A program made the position numbers and the translations under genes. 52,502 bases of DNA from an uncultured Bacilli bacterium (GTDB taxonomy: Bacteria; Bacillota_I; Bacilli_A; RF39; UBA660). Positions 24,443 through 32,748 of this stretch are shown piece after piece (position 1 is the stretch's first letter; each line of letters starts with the position of its first letter). The notes beneath the pieces were generated by a model. That model saw only the letters and a program-made list of their open reading frames with translations, searched no databases and was not told the DNA's origin. The stretch is taken from the NCBI GenBank assembly GCA_944329425.1, contig CALVIG010000002.1, positions 139,880 through 192,381 of the forward strand. The letters run 5' to 3'.

Positions 24443-25228
24443 TTACATCATTTTTCTTTTAATGTTTTCAATTCCGCCTTTTTCAAGACGTGATACTTGG
24501 GCCTGACTAATACCGATTTCTTCAGCAATTTCCATTTGGGTTTTACCAATTAAGTATCTTTCGGTTATTATCATTTTTTCTTTTTCTTTTAAATCTTTTA
24601 TTGCATCATTTAGCGATATTACTAGATCCCAGTTTGTGCATTTATCCTTTTTAGATTCTATTTGATCTTCTAAATAAATGGTGTCTCCACCATCATTGTA
24701 TATTGGTTCAAACATGCTTACTGGATCTTTCATTGCATCTAGAGCAATGATAACATCTATTTCTTCTACGCCAAGTTTTTTTGCAACGGCTTCGTTTGTT
24801 AACTCGTAGCCAGAAGTCATAAAGTGTTCTTCTTTTAGTTTTAATATTTTATATGCTAGGTCTTTTATGCTTCTTGATACCCTAAGGTTACTATTATCTC
24901 TTAAATATCTTCTTATTTCTCCTAAAATTAAAGGTACTGCGTACGTAGAAAACTTAACGTCATGTGATAAATCAAAATTATCTATTGCTTTCATTAGCCC
25001 AACGCAACCAATTTGAAATAAATCATCCATGTTATCAGTTCGGTTTTGGTACCTTTTAAGAATTGATAAAACTAATTTTAGGTTTCCTTCTGCTAATTTA
25101 TTTCTGGCTTGTTTATCCCCATTTTTTAATTTTTTAAATAATTCTTTTTTTTCTTCGTTATTTAAAACGTTAATTTCACTAGTATTAATTCCCGTGATCT
25201 CTACTTTGTTTTTTGCTATGATAATCAT
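24443..25228 (-). CDS. sigG: Late forespore sigma factor sigma-G
   Basis: Directs forespore genes such as SASP, gpr and germination receptors. The 261-residue protein matches Bacillus SigG along its length: NKVEITGINTS at the N-terminus, LAEGNLKLVLSILKRY, DDLFQIGCVGLMKAIDNFDL, VKFSTYAVPLILGEIRRYLR, PVSMFEPIYNDGGD, and helix-turn-helix QMEIAEEIGISQAQVSRLEK. ylmC lies divergently next to it. The only in-frame ATG (25228) directly abuts the AAAGGA ribosome site with almost no spacing, and the site is covered by a hairpin (see separate entry), so its translation is unusual. Confidence 0.95.
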   Translation of the reverse strand: MIIIAKNKVEITGINTSEINVLNNEEKKELFKKLKNGDKQARNKLAEGNLKLVLSILKRYQNRTDNMDDLFQIGCVGLMKAIDNFDLSHDVKFSTYAVPLILGEIRRYLRDNSNLRVSRSIKDLAYKILKLKEEHFMTSGYELTNEAVAKKLGVEEIDVIIALDAMKDPVSMFEPIYNDGGDTIYLEDQIESKKDKCTNWDLVISLNDAIKDLKEKEKMIITERYLIGKTQMEIAEEIGISQAQVSRLEKGGIENIKRKMM

Positions 25229-25229
25229 T

Positions 25230-25259
25230 CCTTTCTATAGTTTGTAATGCTACGAAAGG
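25230..25259 (-). promoter_or_regulatory. Hairpin sequestering the sigG ribosome binding site
   Basis: On the minus strand CCTTTCGTAG (25259-25250) pairs with CTAT-A-GAAAGG (25240-25230) with one bulged A and one G-T pair, covering the AAAGGA Shine-Dalgarno just before ATG 25228. Only transcripts starting upstream would contain the left arm. Confidence 0.5.
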
Positions 25260-25273
25260 TTTTTTTTTATTCA
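25243..25273 (-). promoter_or_regulatory. Candidate sigma-G/sigma-F-type promoter of sigG
   Basis: TGAATA (25273-25268), 18-base spacer, CATTACA (25249-25243), compared with the Bacillus sigma-G pattern TGAATA-N17/18-CATACTA. A start near 25236 would leave a leader of only about 8 bases and exclude the left arm of the hairpin. Confidence 0.35.
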
Positions 25274-25303
25274 ACAAAAACATATAATTAATTGGTGATT
25301 AGT

Positions 25304-25537
25304 GTGCGTTTATCTGAATTACAAAATAAAGATGTGGTTGATATTATGACTGGAGAAAAAATTGGAAATATTTCTGACGTTGAGATTTCTAATGACACTG
25401 GGAACGTATTAAAGATGATTGTATATGAAAAAAAAGGTTTAATTAACATGTTAAGAGGTGGAGAAGAAGTTACCATAACTTGGTCACAAATAAAAAAAAT
25501 AGGCACGGATGTTATTTTGGTTAGTAGAAATTTATAA
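25304..25537 (+). CDS. ylmC: YlmC/YmxH-family sporulation protein (PRC-barrel)
   Basis: A 77-residue single PRC-barrel domain protein of the YlmC/YmxH family, which is restricted mostly to spore formers; precise function unknown. The sequence RLSELQNKDVVDIMTGEKIG matches the family N-terminus, and the end EEVTITWSQIKKIGTDVILV fits the barrel. GTG 25304 was chosen because GGTGAT lies just upstream and homologues begin MRLSEL. The longer frame starts with a TTG that lacks a ribosome site. In many Clostridia and Bacilli this gene neighbours sigG, as here. Confidence 0.85.
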   Translation: MRLSELQNKDVVDIMTGEKIGNISDVEISNDTGNVLKMIVYEKKGLINMLRGGEEVTITWSQIKKIGTDVILVSRNL

Positions 25538-25541
25538 ACTA

Positions 25542-25550
25542 TGGTATACT
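25542..25550 (+). promoter_or_regulatory. Extended -10 promoter for the DUF5684 gene
   Basis: TGGTATACT, 23 bases before the start codon and followed by AAAGGAGGGA. Confidence 0.5.
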
Positions 25551-25572
25551 AAAATAAAGGAGGGAAACATGG

Positions 25573-26004
25573 GTGATTAATGAAAGTGGATTATTAGCTT
25601 TAATCTTAGGTATTTTTGCGGGTTTTTGGCTTATATGGGTAGCAATTATCGTATTGTTAATAATTGCCAATTGGAAAATGTTTGAAAAAGCTGGTAAGCC
25701 AGGATGGGCTTCTATAGTGCCAATATATAACGTTATCGTTCTTTTTGAAATTATCGGTTATAAATGGTATTATATTTTCGTATCGGCGTTAGCTCTAATA
25801 CCAGTAGTAGGAAGTATTGCATTGGTGCTTTTTGCCATATCTTATAGTATTAAGCTTGCTAAATCATTTGGTCAAAGTACGGCTTTTGGTATTGGTTTAT
25901 GGCTATTAAGCCCGATATTTATTCCTATAATAGCTTTCAGTAGCGATATAAAATACGTTGGTCCAAGCGTTAACGGTGACATTGATTTTAACGATTTATT
26001 TTAA
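25573..26004 (+). CDS. DUF5684-type polytopic membrane protein
   Basis: Function unknown. The 143-residue protein has about four membrane helices and the family core WKMFEKAGKPGWASIVPIYN followed by GYKWYYIFV. Proteins of this type are sometimes mislabelled as signal peptidase I, but no Ser-Lys catalytic dyad is evident. It starts with GTG 25573, placed eight bases after AAAGGAGGG; an ATG at 25569 reads out of frame into a stop after three codons. An intrinsic terminator follows at once. Confidence 0.7.
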   Translation: MINESGLLALILGIFAGFWLIWVAIIVLLIIANWKMFEKAGKPGWASIVPIYNVIVLFEIIGYKWYYIFVSALALIPVVGSIALVLFAISYSIKLAKSFGQSTAFGIGLWLLSPIFIPIIAFSSDIKYVGPSVNGDIDFNDLF

Positions 26005-26005
26005 G

Positions 26006-26027
26006 AAAAAGCCTTTAAAGGCTTTTT
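26006..26027. terminator. Intrinsic terminator, palindromic
   Basis: AAAAAGCC/GGCTTTTT around TTTAAA. The A- and T-flanks would allow termination on either strand. Confidence 0.8.
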
Positions 26028-26042
26028 AAATATGGAGGTTAT

Positions 26043-27017
26043 ATGAAAGATAAAAGAATTTTATTAAAGTTGGGAGCTTTATTAGAAACGGTTTATATAA
26101 TTTTAAATTTTATTTATTATTTTTCTTTGAATAAAATTAATGATGAAGTTATTGCAAACATATTTTTATTAGCTATATGTGCATTTTTTGCGGTAACTTT
26201 ATATAAAGAATCAAAACGTGATATTAATGAGTTAAAGAAAAGTAAAGCAAAGATTATAATAAGTAGTATTTGGCTTTTTTTAACCAACGTAATACCGGGT
26301 TTATTTGGTTTTGCTTTTTTACTATTAATATCTGATAAAAAGGATTCTAAACTACCATTAATTAAGGAATCCCCAACAACTATGATGACATACGTAAAAT
26401 CAATTTCGTTATTAGTAATCTTTATACTTGTAATGTTTGTACTTCCAAAGTTTTCATTTTTTAGCAAAATACCTTCTTACGTTATTTATGTTTTAATGTT
26501 TATTATTACTTTAGTTTTTAATTATAAAGATTTAAAAAAAGATTTAAAATATTTAGCTCAAAACTTTAAAATTTATTTTCCGTTTATAATAAAAAGATAT
26601 TTTTCGATGTTAGTTATCATGATTATCGTTGCAATTCCGGTTGTATTGATAAATAACGGTGCAACGTCTACTAATCAAGAAATGATAAACAGCATGTTTG
26701 AAAAGTTGCCCTTAGCAACCTTAATTTTATCCACTTTATACGCACCATTTGTAGAAGAAAGTATATTTAGATTATCTTTATCTAAATTATTTAAAAATAA
26801 AACCTTATTTATTATTGTAAGTGGTGTTTTATTCGGAACTTTACACGTTATTGATAAATTTACTTCTATTTATGATTTTTTATACATTTTCCAGTACGCA
26901 ACTTTAGGTATATGTTTAGCTAAAGCATATAAAGATTCAAACAATATTTTCGTGTCAATGTCAATGCATTTCATTCAAAACTTCCTAGCGGCAATTTTAG
27001 TTCTATTATTATATTAA
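26043..27017 (+). CDS. CPBP-family intramembrane metalloprotease (CAAX/Abi type)
   Basis: Membrane-embedded protease-like protein of 324 residues with about eight hydrophobic segments. The C-terminal half carries the CPBP motifs: VEESIFR (Glu-Glu-x3-Arg), GVLFGTLHV with His, and MSMHFIQN with the second His. Bacterial members act in peptide maturation or bacteriocin immunity; the substrate here is unknown. The N-terminal half is a less conserved set of helices. GGAGG sets ATG 26043. It is a single-gene unit between two terminators. Confidence 0.85.
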   Translation: MKDKRILLKLGALLETVYIILNFIYYFSLNKINDEVIANIFLLAICAFFAVTLYKESKRDINELKKSKAKIIISSIWLFLTNVIPGLFGFAFLLLISDKKDSKLPLIKESPTTMMTYVKSISLLVIFILVMFVLPKFSFFSKIPSYVIYVLMFIITLVFNYKDLKKDLKYLAQNFKIYFPFIIKRYFSMLVIMIIVAIPVVLINNGATSTNQEMINSMFEKLPLATLILSTLYAPFVEESIFRLSLSKLFKNKTLFIIVSGVLFGTLHVIDKFTSIYDFLYIFQYATLGICLAKAYKDSNNIFVSMSMHFIQNFLAAILVLLLY

Positions 27018-27037
27018 AAAGACTTTTAGTCTTTTTT
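27016..27037 (+). terminator. Terminator after the CPBP gene
   Basis: Nine-base stem AAAAAGACT/AGTCTTTTT with a TTT loop and T-run. Confidence 0.8.
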
Positions 27038-27126
27038 ATTTTTGTAAACAAATGTAAATATCAATATGTAGTTATGAATAATGATAAAGGTATGTGTTAA
27101 AATACATAATAGGAGGAAGTAAAAAG

Positions 27127-27732
27127 ATGAAAAAGAAAAACATGATAATAATAGGAGTAATAGCACTAATATTAGTAGTAACGGTAGGATATGCATTGTT
27201 TTCTGATACGTTAAACATAACAGGAAGTGCAACCGCAAAAGGAAATTTTGAACTTTCGTATTTTTGTAAAAAGGATTTAAGTGGATTAGCAAGCTCTGGT
27301 GAAGGGGAATGTAGCGTTAACGGAAGTACGGTAACAACAACAAGTACGTTTTCTAAACCACGTGATGGAATGGTATACGTTGTAACGGTAACAAATACCG
27401 GAACGATTCCGGCAGTGTTAAAAAACGTTACGTCGCCAAATAATTATAAGGAAGATATGAGCGGCACGGGTGATGAAATATACTTTGATGCATCTTCAGG
27501 GCTAACTGCTCTTTATATGGTATGTGATGATGATGCACTTAGAGAGTGTAATTATGGCATCGGTAATGCAGTAACAAACTCTGCAAAAATAACCATAAAT
27601 CCTGGAGAGAGTAAATATGTAGCAGTTATGCATTCATGGGGTGATTTAGGAGAAGAACAGCCAAAGCTTCCAGAAAAAGGAGCTTCAATTAATTATAATT
27701 TGAAGTTTAATTTCGAACAAGCAACCAATTAA
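27127..27732 (+). CDS. TasA/camelysin-like secreted protein
   Basis: Exported 201-residue protein with a SipW-type signal: KKKNMIIIGVIALILVVTVG followed by YALFSDTLNITGSATAKGNF, the hallmark of TasA/camelysin-like matrix or surface proteins. The mature part is beta-rich with Thr-rich strands (VVTVTNTGTIPAVLKNV) and four Cys in two pairs, unusual for a Firmicutes secreted protein. TasA-like proteins form extracellular fibres in Bacillus biofilms. No sipW-like peptidase is in the window. AGGAGG sets ATG 27127; its strong ribosome site suggests high expression. Confidence 0.75.
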   Translation: MKKKNMIIIGVIALILVVTVGYALFSDTLNITGSATAKGNFELSYFCKKDLSGLASSGEGECSVNGSTVTTTSTFSKPRDGMVYVVTVTNTGTIPAVLKNVTSPNNYKEDMSGTGDEIYFDASSGLTALYMVCDDDALRECNYGIGNAVTNSAKITINPGESKYVAVMHSWGDLGEEQPKLPEKGASINYNLKFNFEQATN

Positions 27733-27759
27733 TTTAATTAATTGGTTTATTTTTTTTTA
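27723..27759 (+). terminator. Terminator after the TasA-like gene
   Basis: Ten-base perfect stem AACCAATTAA/TTAATTGGTT, loop TTTAA, then a long T-run that leads into the lspA promoter. Confidence 0.85.
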
Positions 27760-27761
27760 TA

Positions 27762-27770
27762 TGATATAAT
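27762..27770 (+). promoter_or_regulatory. Extended -10 promoter for lspA
   Basis: TGATATAAT directly after the T-run of the preceding terminator, 17 bases before the lspA start. Confidence 0.55.
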
Positions 27771-27787
27771 TGTTATCGGTGATAAAA

Positions 27788-28276
27788 TTGAAAAAGAAAA
27801 TATTAATAATAGTTTTAGTAACTTTTTTTATTGATCAATTTATAAAATTTTTAGCAATAAAATATTTAACTAATGTTACTATAATACCAGGATTTTTATC
27901 TTTAGTATTTGCTAAAAACAAAGGTGTTGCTTTTAGTTTGCTTTGGGGTAATAGATGGGCTATCATAGCTTTATCCATTTTACTTTTATCTTTTTTAATA
28001 CATGTTTTAAGTAAAGAATATTTATCAAAAAAAGAAAATGATAACTTTAAGAACGTAACCTTTGGACTTTTAATTGGTGGTATAATTGGAAACTTGTTCG
28101 ATAGAATATTTAGAGGATACGTTATTGATTATGTTTCTTTAAATATCTTTGGTTATGCGTTTCCTATTTTTAATTTAGCGGATGTATGCATAAGCGTTTC
28201 GGTAATTCTTCTTTTAATATCTAGTATAAAAGAAGAAAAGGAAAACAAAAATAAAAAAGTTAACGTATGTTTATGA
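27788..28276 (+). CDS. lspA: Lipoprotein signal peptidase (signal peptidase II)
   Basis: Membrane aspartyl protease that removes signal peptides from prolipoproteins. The 162-residue protein has four membrane helices. Family motifs are FIDQFIKF, FAKNKGVAFSL, IGGIIGNLFDRIFRGYVIDY (first catalytic Asp) and PIFNLADVCIS (second catalytic Asp). The start is probably TTG 27788: GGTGAT lies four bases before it, homologues begin near MKKK, and there is no ATG. An upstream TTG in the longer frame overlaps the promoter. rluD follows, as in Bacillus. Confidence 0.94.
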   Translation: MKKKILIIVLVTFFIDQFIKFLAIKYLTNVTIIPGFLSLVFAKNKGVAFSLLWGNRWAIIALSILLLSFLIHVLSKEYLSKKENDNFKNVTFGLLIGGIIGNLFDRIFRGYVIDYVSLNIFGYAFPIFNLADVCISVSVILLLISSIKEEKENKNKKVNVCL

Positions 28277-28304
28277 TTGTGTTCATAAACATATTTTATT
28301 TTTT
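28267..28304 (+). terminator. Probable terminator after lspA
   Basis: Ten-base stem ATGTTTATGA/TCATAAACAT with loop TTGTGT. The downstream T-run is interrupted (ATATTTTATTTTTT). The left arm is inside the end of lspA. Confidence 0.6.
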
Positions 28305-28327
28305 AAATTGTAGCATCATCCTAAATA

Positions 28328-28336
28328 TGATATAAT
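28328..28336 (+). promoter_or_regulatory. Extended -10 promoter for rluD
   Basis: TGATATAAT, 20 bases before the start codon, identical to the lspA element. Confidence 0.5.
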
Positions 28337-28356
28337 TAAACTCGTGAGGAATTATT

Positions 28357-29256
28357 ATGAAATATAAAATAAGTGATGAAAAAGATCTTATAAGATTAGA
28401 TAAATATTTAATTAAAAAAACTGATATATCAAGAAGTAAAATTCAGCAGATGATAAAAGAAAAATTAATTTTATTAAATGGTAAACAAGCAAAAAATAGT
28501 TATGTTTTAAAATTAAATGATGAAATTGAAGTGGTGGGTGAATTAAAGCAAGAAACCGAAGCTAAACCGGAAAAAATGGATTTAGACATAATATATGAAG
28601 ATAACGACGTAATGGTTATTAATAAACCTAGTGGGTTAGTTGTTCATCCAGCTGCTGGGCATTTTACCGGGACTTTGGTTAATGGTCTTTTATCTCATAC
28701 TTCAAACTTAAGTGATTCAAATGGTGTTTTAAGACCTGGAATAGTTCATAGAATAGATAAAGATACTTCAGGTCTTATTATAGTAGCTAAAAATGATAAA
28801 GCTCATGAAAAATTAGCAGCACAGCTAAAGGATAAGACGTTATCTAGAATATATGTAGCTTTAGTGCATGGTAGGATAAACCATGACACCGGAACAATTG
28901 ATGCACCAATTGGTAGGGATCCTTTAGATAGAAAAAAAATGTGTGTTACTGACGTAAATTCAAAGGATGCCATCACTCATTTTAGGGTGTTAGAAAGATA
29001 TAAAAACGCCACTTTAATAGAGCTTAAGTTAACTACGGGAAGAACCCATCAAATAAGGGTTCATATGAATTATATCAATCATCCGGTGATAAATGATCCG
29101 GTGTATGGTTTTTCAAAGAAAACTACTTCTTTTGGTCAAATGTTGCACGCTAAAGAAATAAGCTTTATTCATCCTTCTACTAATGAAAAGATGACTTTTA
29201 AGTGTGATGTACCAAAAGAATTTGAGGAGATACTTAATAAGTATAAAAACGAATAG
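28357..29256 (+). CDS. rluD: RluD-family 23S rRNA pseudouridine synthase
   Basis: Isomerises uridines in large-subunit rRNA. The 299-residue protein has an N-terminal S4 RNA-binding domain (RLDKYLIKKTDISRSKIQQM) and the RluA-type catalytic domain with Asp in HRIDKDTSGLIIVAKN near residue 136. The C-terminal motif LTTGRTHQIRVHMNYINHPV is also conserved. It is the standard neighbour of lspA in Firmicutes. The exact target sites cannot be read from the sequence. The rhomboid gene follows within 10 bases. Confidence 0.94.
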   Translation: MKYKISDEKDLIRLDKYLIKKTDISRSKIQQMIKEKLILLNGKQAKNSYVLKLNDEIEVVGELKQETEAKPEKMDLDIIYEDNDVMVINKPSGLVVHPAAGHFTGTLVNGLLSHTSNLSDSNGVLRPGIVHRIDKDTSGLIIVAKNDKAHEKLAAQLKDKTLSRIYVALVHGRINHDTGTIDAPIGRDPLDRKKMCVTDVNSKDAITHFRVLERYKNATLIELKLTTGRTHQIRVHMNYINHPVINDPVYGFSKKTTSFGQMLHAKEISFIHPSTNEKMTFKCDVPKEFEEILNKYKNE

Positions 29257-29266
29257 GAGGTTTCTT

Positions 29267-30403
29267 ATGTCTACATCTAGGGAAAAAAGAGATTTATTAG
29301 TAATGAAGCTTCTTCATTATTTCATAACAGAAAAAAACTATAATCCAGTTGTGGTTCATGGTATTCAAAACGAGATTTGGTTAGAAAACATGGATAGTGA
29401 TATTAGAATTGTAAGAATAGTAATGGGTTATATTCATAATAAAGAACAATTAGATTTTGATGATTTTAAAGTTACGAGGTTAGTAAAACAAATAAAGATG
29501 AAAACCTTCACTTTTAAAATGAAAACGTTAAGTATATATTTAGACTTAAATAGTGATGTAAAGGTTATTGATTCAAAAAATAATTATAAGATAAACATTA
29601 AAACTGAAAATTCAATAAAGAAAAATGACACCATAAAAAAATATTTTGGTGATATGCCTGAAAAACTAAAGTTTACTGAAGAAGGGGCTTTGCTTTACGA
29701 AAAGATAAATAATGATATATTAAAAAAGAACTTGGATCAAAGTGAGAAAATAAATGATTTATTTAGCCCCAAAAAGCCGATTGTTACCAATATTTTAATT
29801 GGTGTTATTACCTTATTGATGCTTTTGATGTATTTAATTGGTAATGGCTCAACAAACATTAAGACGTTGTATGATTTTGGAGCTTTGGTTAAAGATAATA
29901 ATCCAATTCGTTTAATAAGTAGTATATTTTTACATATTGGAATTATTCATTACTTAATGAACGTTTGGGCTCTTAAATTATTAGGTGAACAAACAGAAAG
30001 GTTTTTTGGTCACTTTAAGACATTAATTATCTTCATATATAGTGGTGTTGTTGGAAATTTATTATCCCTTATTTTAATGGGTGATAACGTTATTTCCGCG
30101 GGAGCTTCAGGTGCAATTTTTGGACTAATGGGTTCTATCTTATATTTTTCTTTAAACCAAAGAACTTATATGGGGGAGGCTTTGAAAAAAGAAATTTTAC
30201 CAGTAATATTAATAAACCTTGTTTTAGGTTTAATGTTAGTTGGGGTAAATATGTATGCTCATATAGGTGGCTTAATTGGTGGAATGATAATTACTACTGC
30301 TTTAGGTATAAAGTATAAGACATCTAAATTTGAAAAAATAAATGGTTGGATATGCGGTGTTTTATTGGTTTTAATTTTAGGATATGTTGCATATTTTATG
30401 TAA
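29267..30403 (+). CDS. Rhomboid-family intramembrane serine protease
   Basis: Membrane protease of 378 residues. Residues 1-160 form a soluble cytoplasmic domain, as in Bacillus GluP (YqgP). Six or more helices follow with the rhomboid motifs HIGIIHYLMNVWAL, the catalytic Ser in SAGASGAIFG and the catalytic His in YAHIGGLIGG. GluP takes part in membrane protein quality control. AGGAGG sets ATG 29267; the longer frame runs back into rluD. It is probably co-transcribed with rluD and the glycosyltransferase that follows. Confidence 0.92.
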   Translation: MSTSREKRDLLVMKLLHYFITEKNYNPVVVHGIQNEIWLENMDSDIRIVRIVMGYIHNKEQLDFDDFKVTRLVKQIKMKTFTFKMKTLSIYLDLNSDVKVIDSKNNYKINIKTENSIKKNDTIKKYFGDMPEKLKFTEEGALLYEKINNDILKKNLDQSEKINDLFSPKKPIVTNILIGVITLLMLLMYLIGNGSTNIKTLYDFGALVKDNNPIRLISSIFLHIGIIHYLMNVWALKLLGEQTERFFGHFKTLIIFIYSGVVGNLLSLILMGDNVISAGASGAIFGLMGSILYFSLNQRTYMGEALKKEILPVILINLVLGLMLVGVNMYAHIGGLIGGMIITTALGIKYKTSKFEKINGWICGVLLVLILGYVAYFM

Positions 30404-30415
30404 AGGAAATTAAAT

Positions 30416-31645
30416 ATGATAGTATTTAGGATAATTAGTTTAACTTTTATTTTCATTGGTGGAATAATGGCTATTGTAGTAAGCTTTTTCTCTAAGAAAA
30501 ACAATAATAAACCAAAAAGGAAGAATGATAATCATAATTTTTGTATTCTTATTCCAGCTAGATACGAATCTAGGGTTATAGAGGATTTACTTGTTAGTAT
30601 AAAAAACCAAACTCATAAAATAAACATGAAAGACGTATACGTAATCGTAGAGTCTAAAGAAGATGAAACGGTAAACATTTGTAAAAAGTACGGTACCTCC
30701 GTTGTTATAAGAAAACATTTAGAACTTAAACGTAAAGGTTATGCTTTAGACGAAGCGGTTAAGTATATATTGGGTAAAAAATTACGTTATGATGCTTATT
30801 TTATCTTTGACGCAGACAACATCTTGGATAAAAATTACATCAAAAACATGATTCCTGTTTTTGATAAAGGTTATGATTTATCATGTGGGTACCGTAACTG
30901 TAAAAACGGAAATGATAGCGTTGTTGCGGCTTCTTCTGCACTTACGTTTTCATTAGTAAATACCGTGTTTAACGAAAAGAAAAACAAAGAAACCAGAAAC
31001 ATTACTTTTTCTGGTACCGGGTTTTATATAAGAGGGTATTTAATAGATAAATGGAAAGGCTATCCGTTTCATACCTTAACGGAAGATTATGAGATAAGTT
31101 CATATGCTACCCTTAATAATTTAACCACTTTTTATAACACTAAGTCAGTCTTTTATGATGAACAACCCGTTAGGTTTAAAGATACGATAAACCAAAGAAT
31201 AAGGTGGATAAGAGGGTATTTTGACGTAAGGAAAATATATACTAAAAAAATGTTTAAGGCACTTGATAAAGCGGATGCTAATAATGGCTCAAAAATAGAT
31301 GAAACCGTTGGTATATTACCATATATTTTTATGGTTTTAGGATTAGTTACCTGGTTTTTATCCTTGATTTTCTTTTTAGTTTATAATTTTCTTTTAAAGA
31401 ATGAAGTATGGAAAAGTCATTTAACTGAATTTATTATATATATGCTAATCGTTTATTTATCACTTTTTGTAATGACACTTGTAATAATTATTTTAGAAGG
31501 GAACAAAATAGATTTAAGTTTTAAAACAAAAATAAAAGTACTATTTTATAACCCTATATTTATGGCTACTTATATTCCGTGTGCAATAAGGGCTTTAACC
31601 GCGAAGGAAGTTTCATGGAAGAAAGTAGAGCATGGAAAAAAATAA
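30416..31645 (+). CDS. Membrane-bound processive family 2 glycosyltransferase
   Basis: Transfers sugars from nucleotide-sugar donors, probably building an envelope polysaccharide or glycolipid. The 409-residue protein has an N-terminal membrane helix and a GT2 catalytic core with ILIPARYES, the metal-binding FDADN near residue 139, and TEDYE. The processive-enzyme signature QRIRWIRG (Q-x-x-R-W) follows, and two or three C-terminal helices end the protein. This arrangement resembles the cellulose synthase/hyaluronan synthase superfamily. AAAGGA sets ATG 30416. The acceptor and sugar are unknown. Confidence 0.85.
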   Translation: MIVFRIISLTFIFIGGIMAIVVSFFSKKNNNKPKRKNDNHNFCILIPARYESRVIEDLLVSIKNQTHKINMKDVYVIVESKEDETVNICKKYGTSVVIRKHLELKRKGYALDEAVKYILGKKLRYDAYFIFDADNILDKNYIKNMIPVFDKGYDLSCGYRNCKNGNDSVVAASSALTFSLVNTVFNEKKNKETRNITFSGTGFYIRGYLIDKWKGYPFHTLTEDYEISSYATLNNLTTFYNTKSVFYDEQPVRFKDTINQRIRWIRGYFDVRKIYTKKMFKALDKADANNGSKIDETVGILPYIFMVLGLVTWFLSLIFFLVYNFLLKNEVWKSHLTEFIIYMLIVYLSLFVMTLVIIILEGNKIDLSFKTKIKVLFYNPIFMATYIPCAIRALTAKEVSWKKVEHGKK

Positions 31646-31673
31646 AAAAAGAACTATTTTTTAGTTCTTTTTT
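31644..31673. terminator. Bidirectional terminator between the GT2 gene and rnhC
   Basis: Stem AAAAAAGAACTA/TAGTTCTTTTTT with a five-base loop; A- and T-flanks serve both convergent genes. Confidence 0.85.
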
Positions 31674-32602
31674 ATTTTATCAGTGTTTTTAAAGTTTAGT
31701 TTGGCTATTTTTTTAAGAATGTCCGTTCCATGTGTTTTTATTACTTCTTTACCAAATTCATCTACCGTAACGCCAGCTCCTTTAGGAACTTTCTTACCAA
31801 TTAGTTTTGATATCTTATCCATTTCTTTGATAAAAACGTACCTACTTATTAATGATGAACAAGCAACTGATAAACATTTATCTTCTGCTTTTGTGGTAAA
31901 ACTTATTTTTCTAAAAACGTTATTTGCGTCTTTTAGGTAAGAAAAATAGTTTTTAGGATAACAAAACTGGTCAATTACAACCTTATCATAGTTATAATTA
32001 TCTTTTTTCATTAAGTTTAACAAAGCTTTATTATGAAGGATTGCTTTTGTTTTGTTCATGTTGTACTCTGGGTTGCTATTATATTCTTCGTTAGTATATA
32101 TAATTGTTTCGTATGGTATTTTTTTAATTATTTTAGGAACTACTTCAATGATTTTAGAATCAGTTAATTTTTTAGAATCTCTTACTCCTAATTCTTCTAA
32201 AAATGGTATGTTTTCTTTTGAAACATAACTTGCGGTTACAACGATAGGCCCGAAGTAATCTCCAGTTCCTACCTCATCAGAACCAACTGAACTAATGTAA
32301 TAGTATTTTTTTCTTTCTTCATATAGTTCTTTTTCGTCTTTTTTTTCTTTTTCTTTCTTCTTTTCTTCTTCCGGCATTTTTCCGTTATTTAAATGTGCTT
32401 CCGTTTCCTTCCATATGTTTGCATCTATGTCCGCACTAATGCCTTGAAACATAACTTTTCCGGACTCATATAAAGTAATTATAGTACCATCTTCTTCAGC
32501 TTGAAAAACGGCGTATGGTGGAGTTTTTTCCCTTCTTTTGTATTTGTAATACTCAATCATCTTTTCTTTTGTATTATCACTTATTTTAAATACTATTACC
32601 AT
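31661..32602 (-). CDS. rnhC: Ribonuclease HIII
   Basis: Cleaves RNA in RNA-DNA hybrids. The 313-residue protein has an N-terminal TBP-like substrate-binding domain (about residues 1-75). An unusually long Glu/Lys-rich linker follows (EEEKKKEKEKKDEKELYEER). The catalytic domain has SDEVGTGDYFGPIVV with the Asp-Glu pair, and further Asp residues in VRDSKKLTD and VVIDQFCYPK. A GGAAGTGAT ribosome site sets ATG 32602; the frame extends 14 codons further. Type HIII rather than HII is indicated by the N-terminal domain and the Gly-Thr-Gly-Asp motif. Confidence 0.94.
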   Translation of the reverse strand: MVIVFKISDNTKEKMIEYYKYKRREKTPPYAVFQAEEDGTIITLYESGKVMFQGISADIDANIWKETEAHLNNGKMPEEEKKKEKEKKDEKELYEERKKYYYISSVGSDEVGTGDYFGPIVVTASYVSKENIPFLEELGVRDSKKLTDSKIIEVVPKIIKKIPYETIIYTNEEYNSNPEYNMNKTKAILHNKALLNLMKKDNYNYDKVVIDQFCYPKNYFSYLKDANNVFRKISFTTKAEDKCLSVACSSLISRYVFIKEMDKISKLIGKKVPKGAGVTVDEFGKEVIKTHGTDILKKIAKLNFKNTDKIKKN

Positions 32603-32748
32603 AAAATCACTTCCTAAAGTTATTTTAACATAAAAACGAATCATTTAAAACCAACTATACGTTTTAATGTAAATAGGCGTTATTGACTATGTATTTTTTA
32701 ATTAAAATGCTATATAATATAATTGATAATGATATCTATGGAGGAATT

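Noticed and set aside
25569-25580. ATG start at 25569 for the DUF5684 gene
   Set aside because: That frame stops after three codons. GTG 25573 gives the full-length protein with correct ribosome-site spacing.
26117-27292. Minus-strand open frames opposite the CPBP and TasA-like genes
   Set aside because: They overlap well-supported genes, lack ribosome sites and encode low-complexity sequence.
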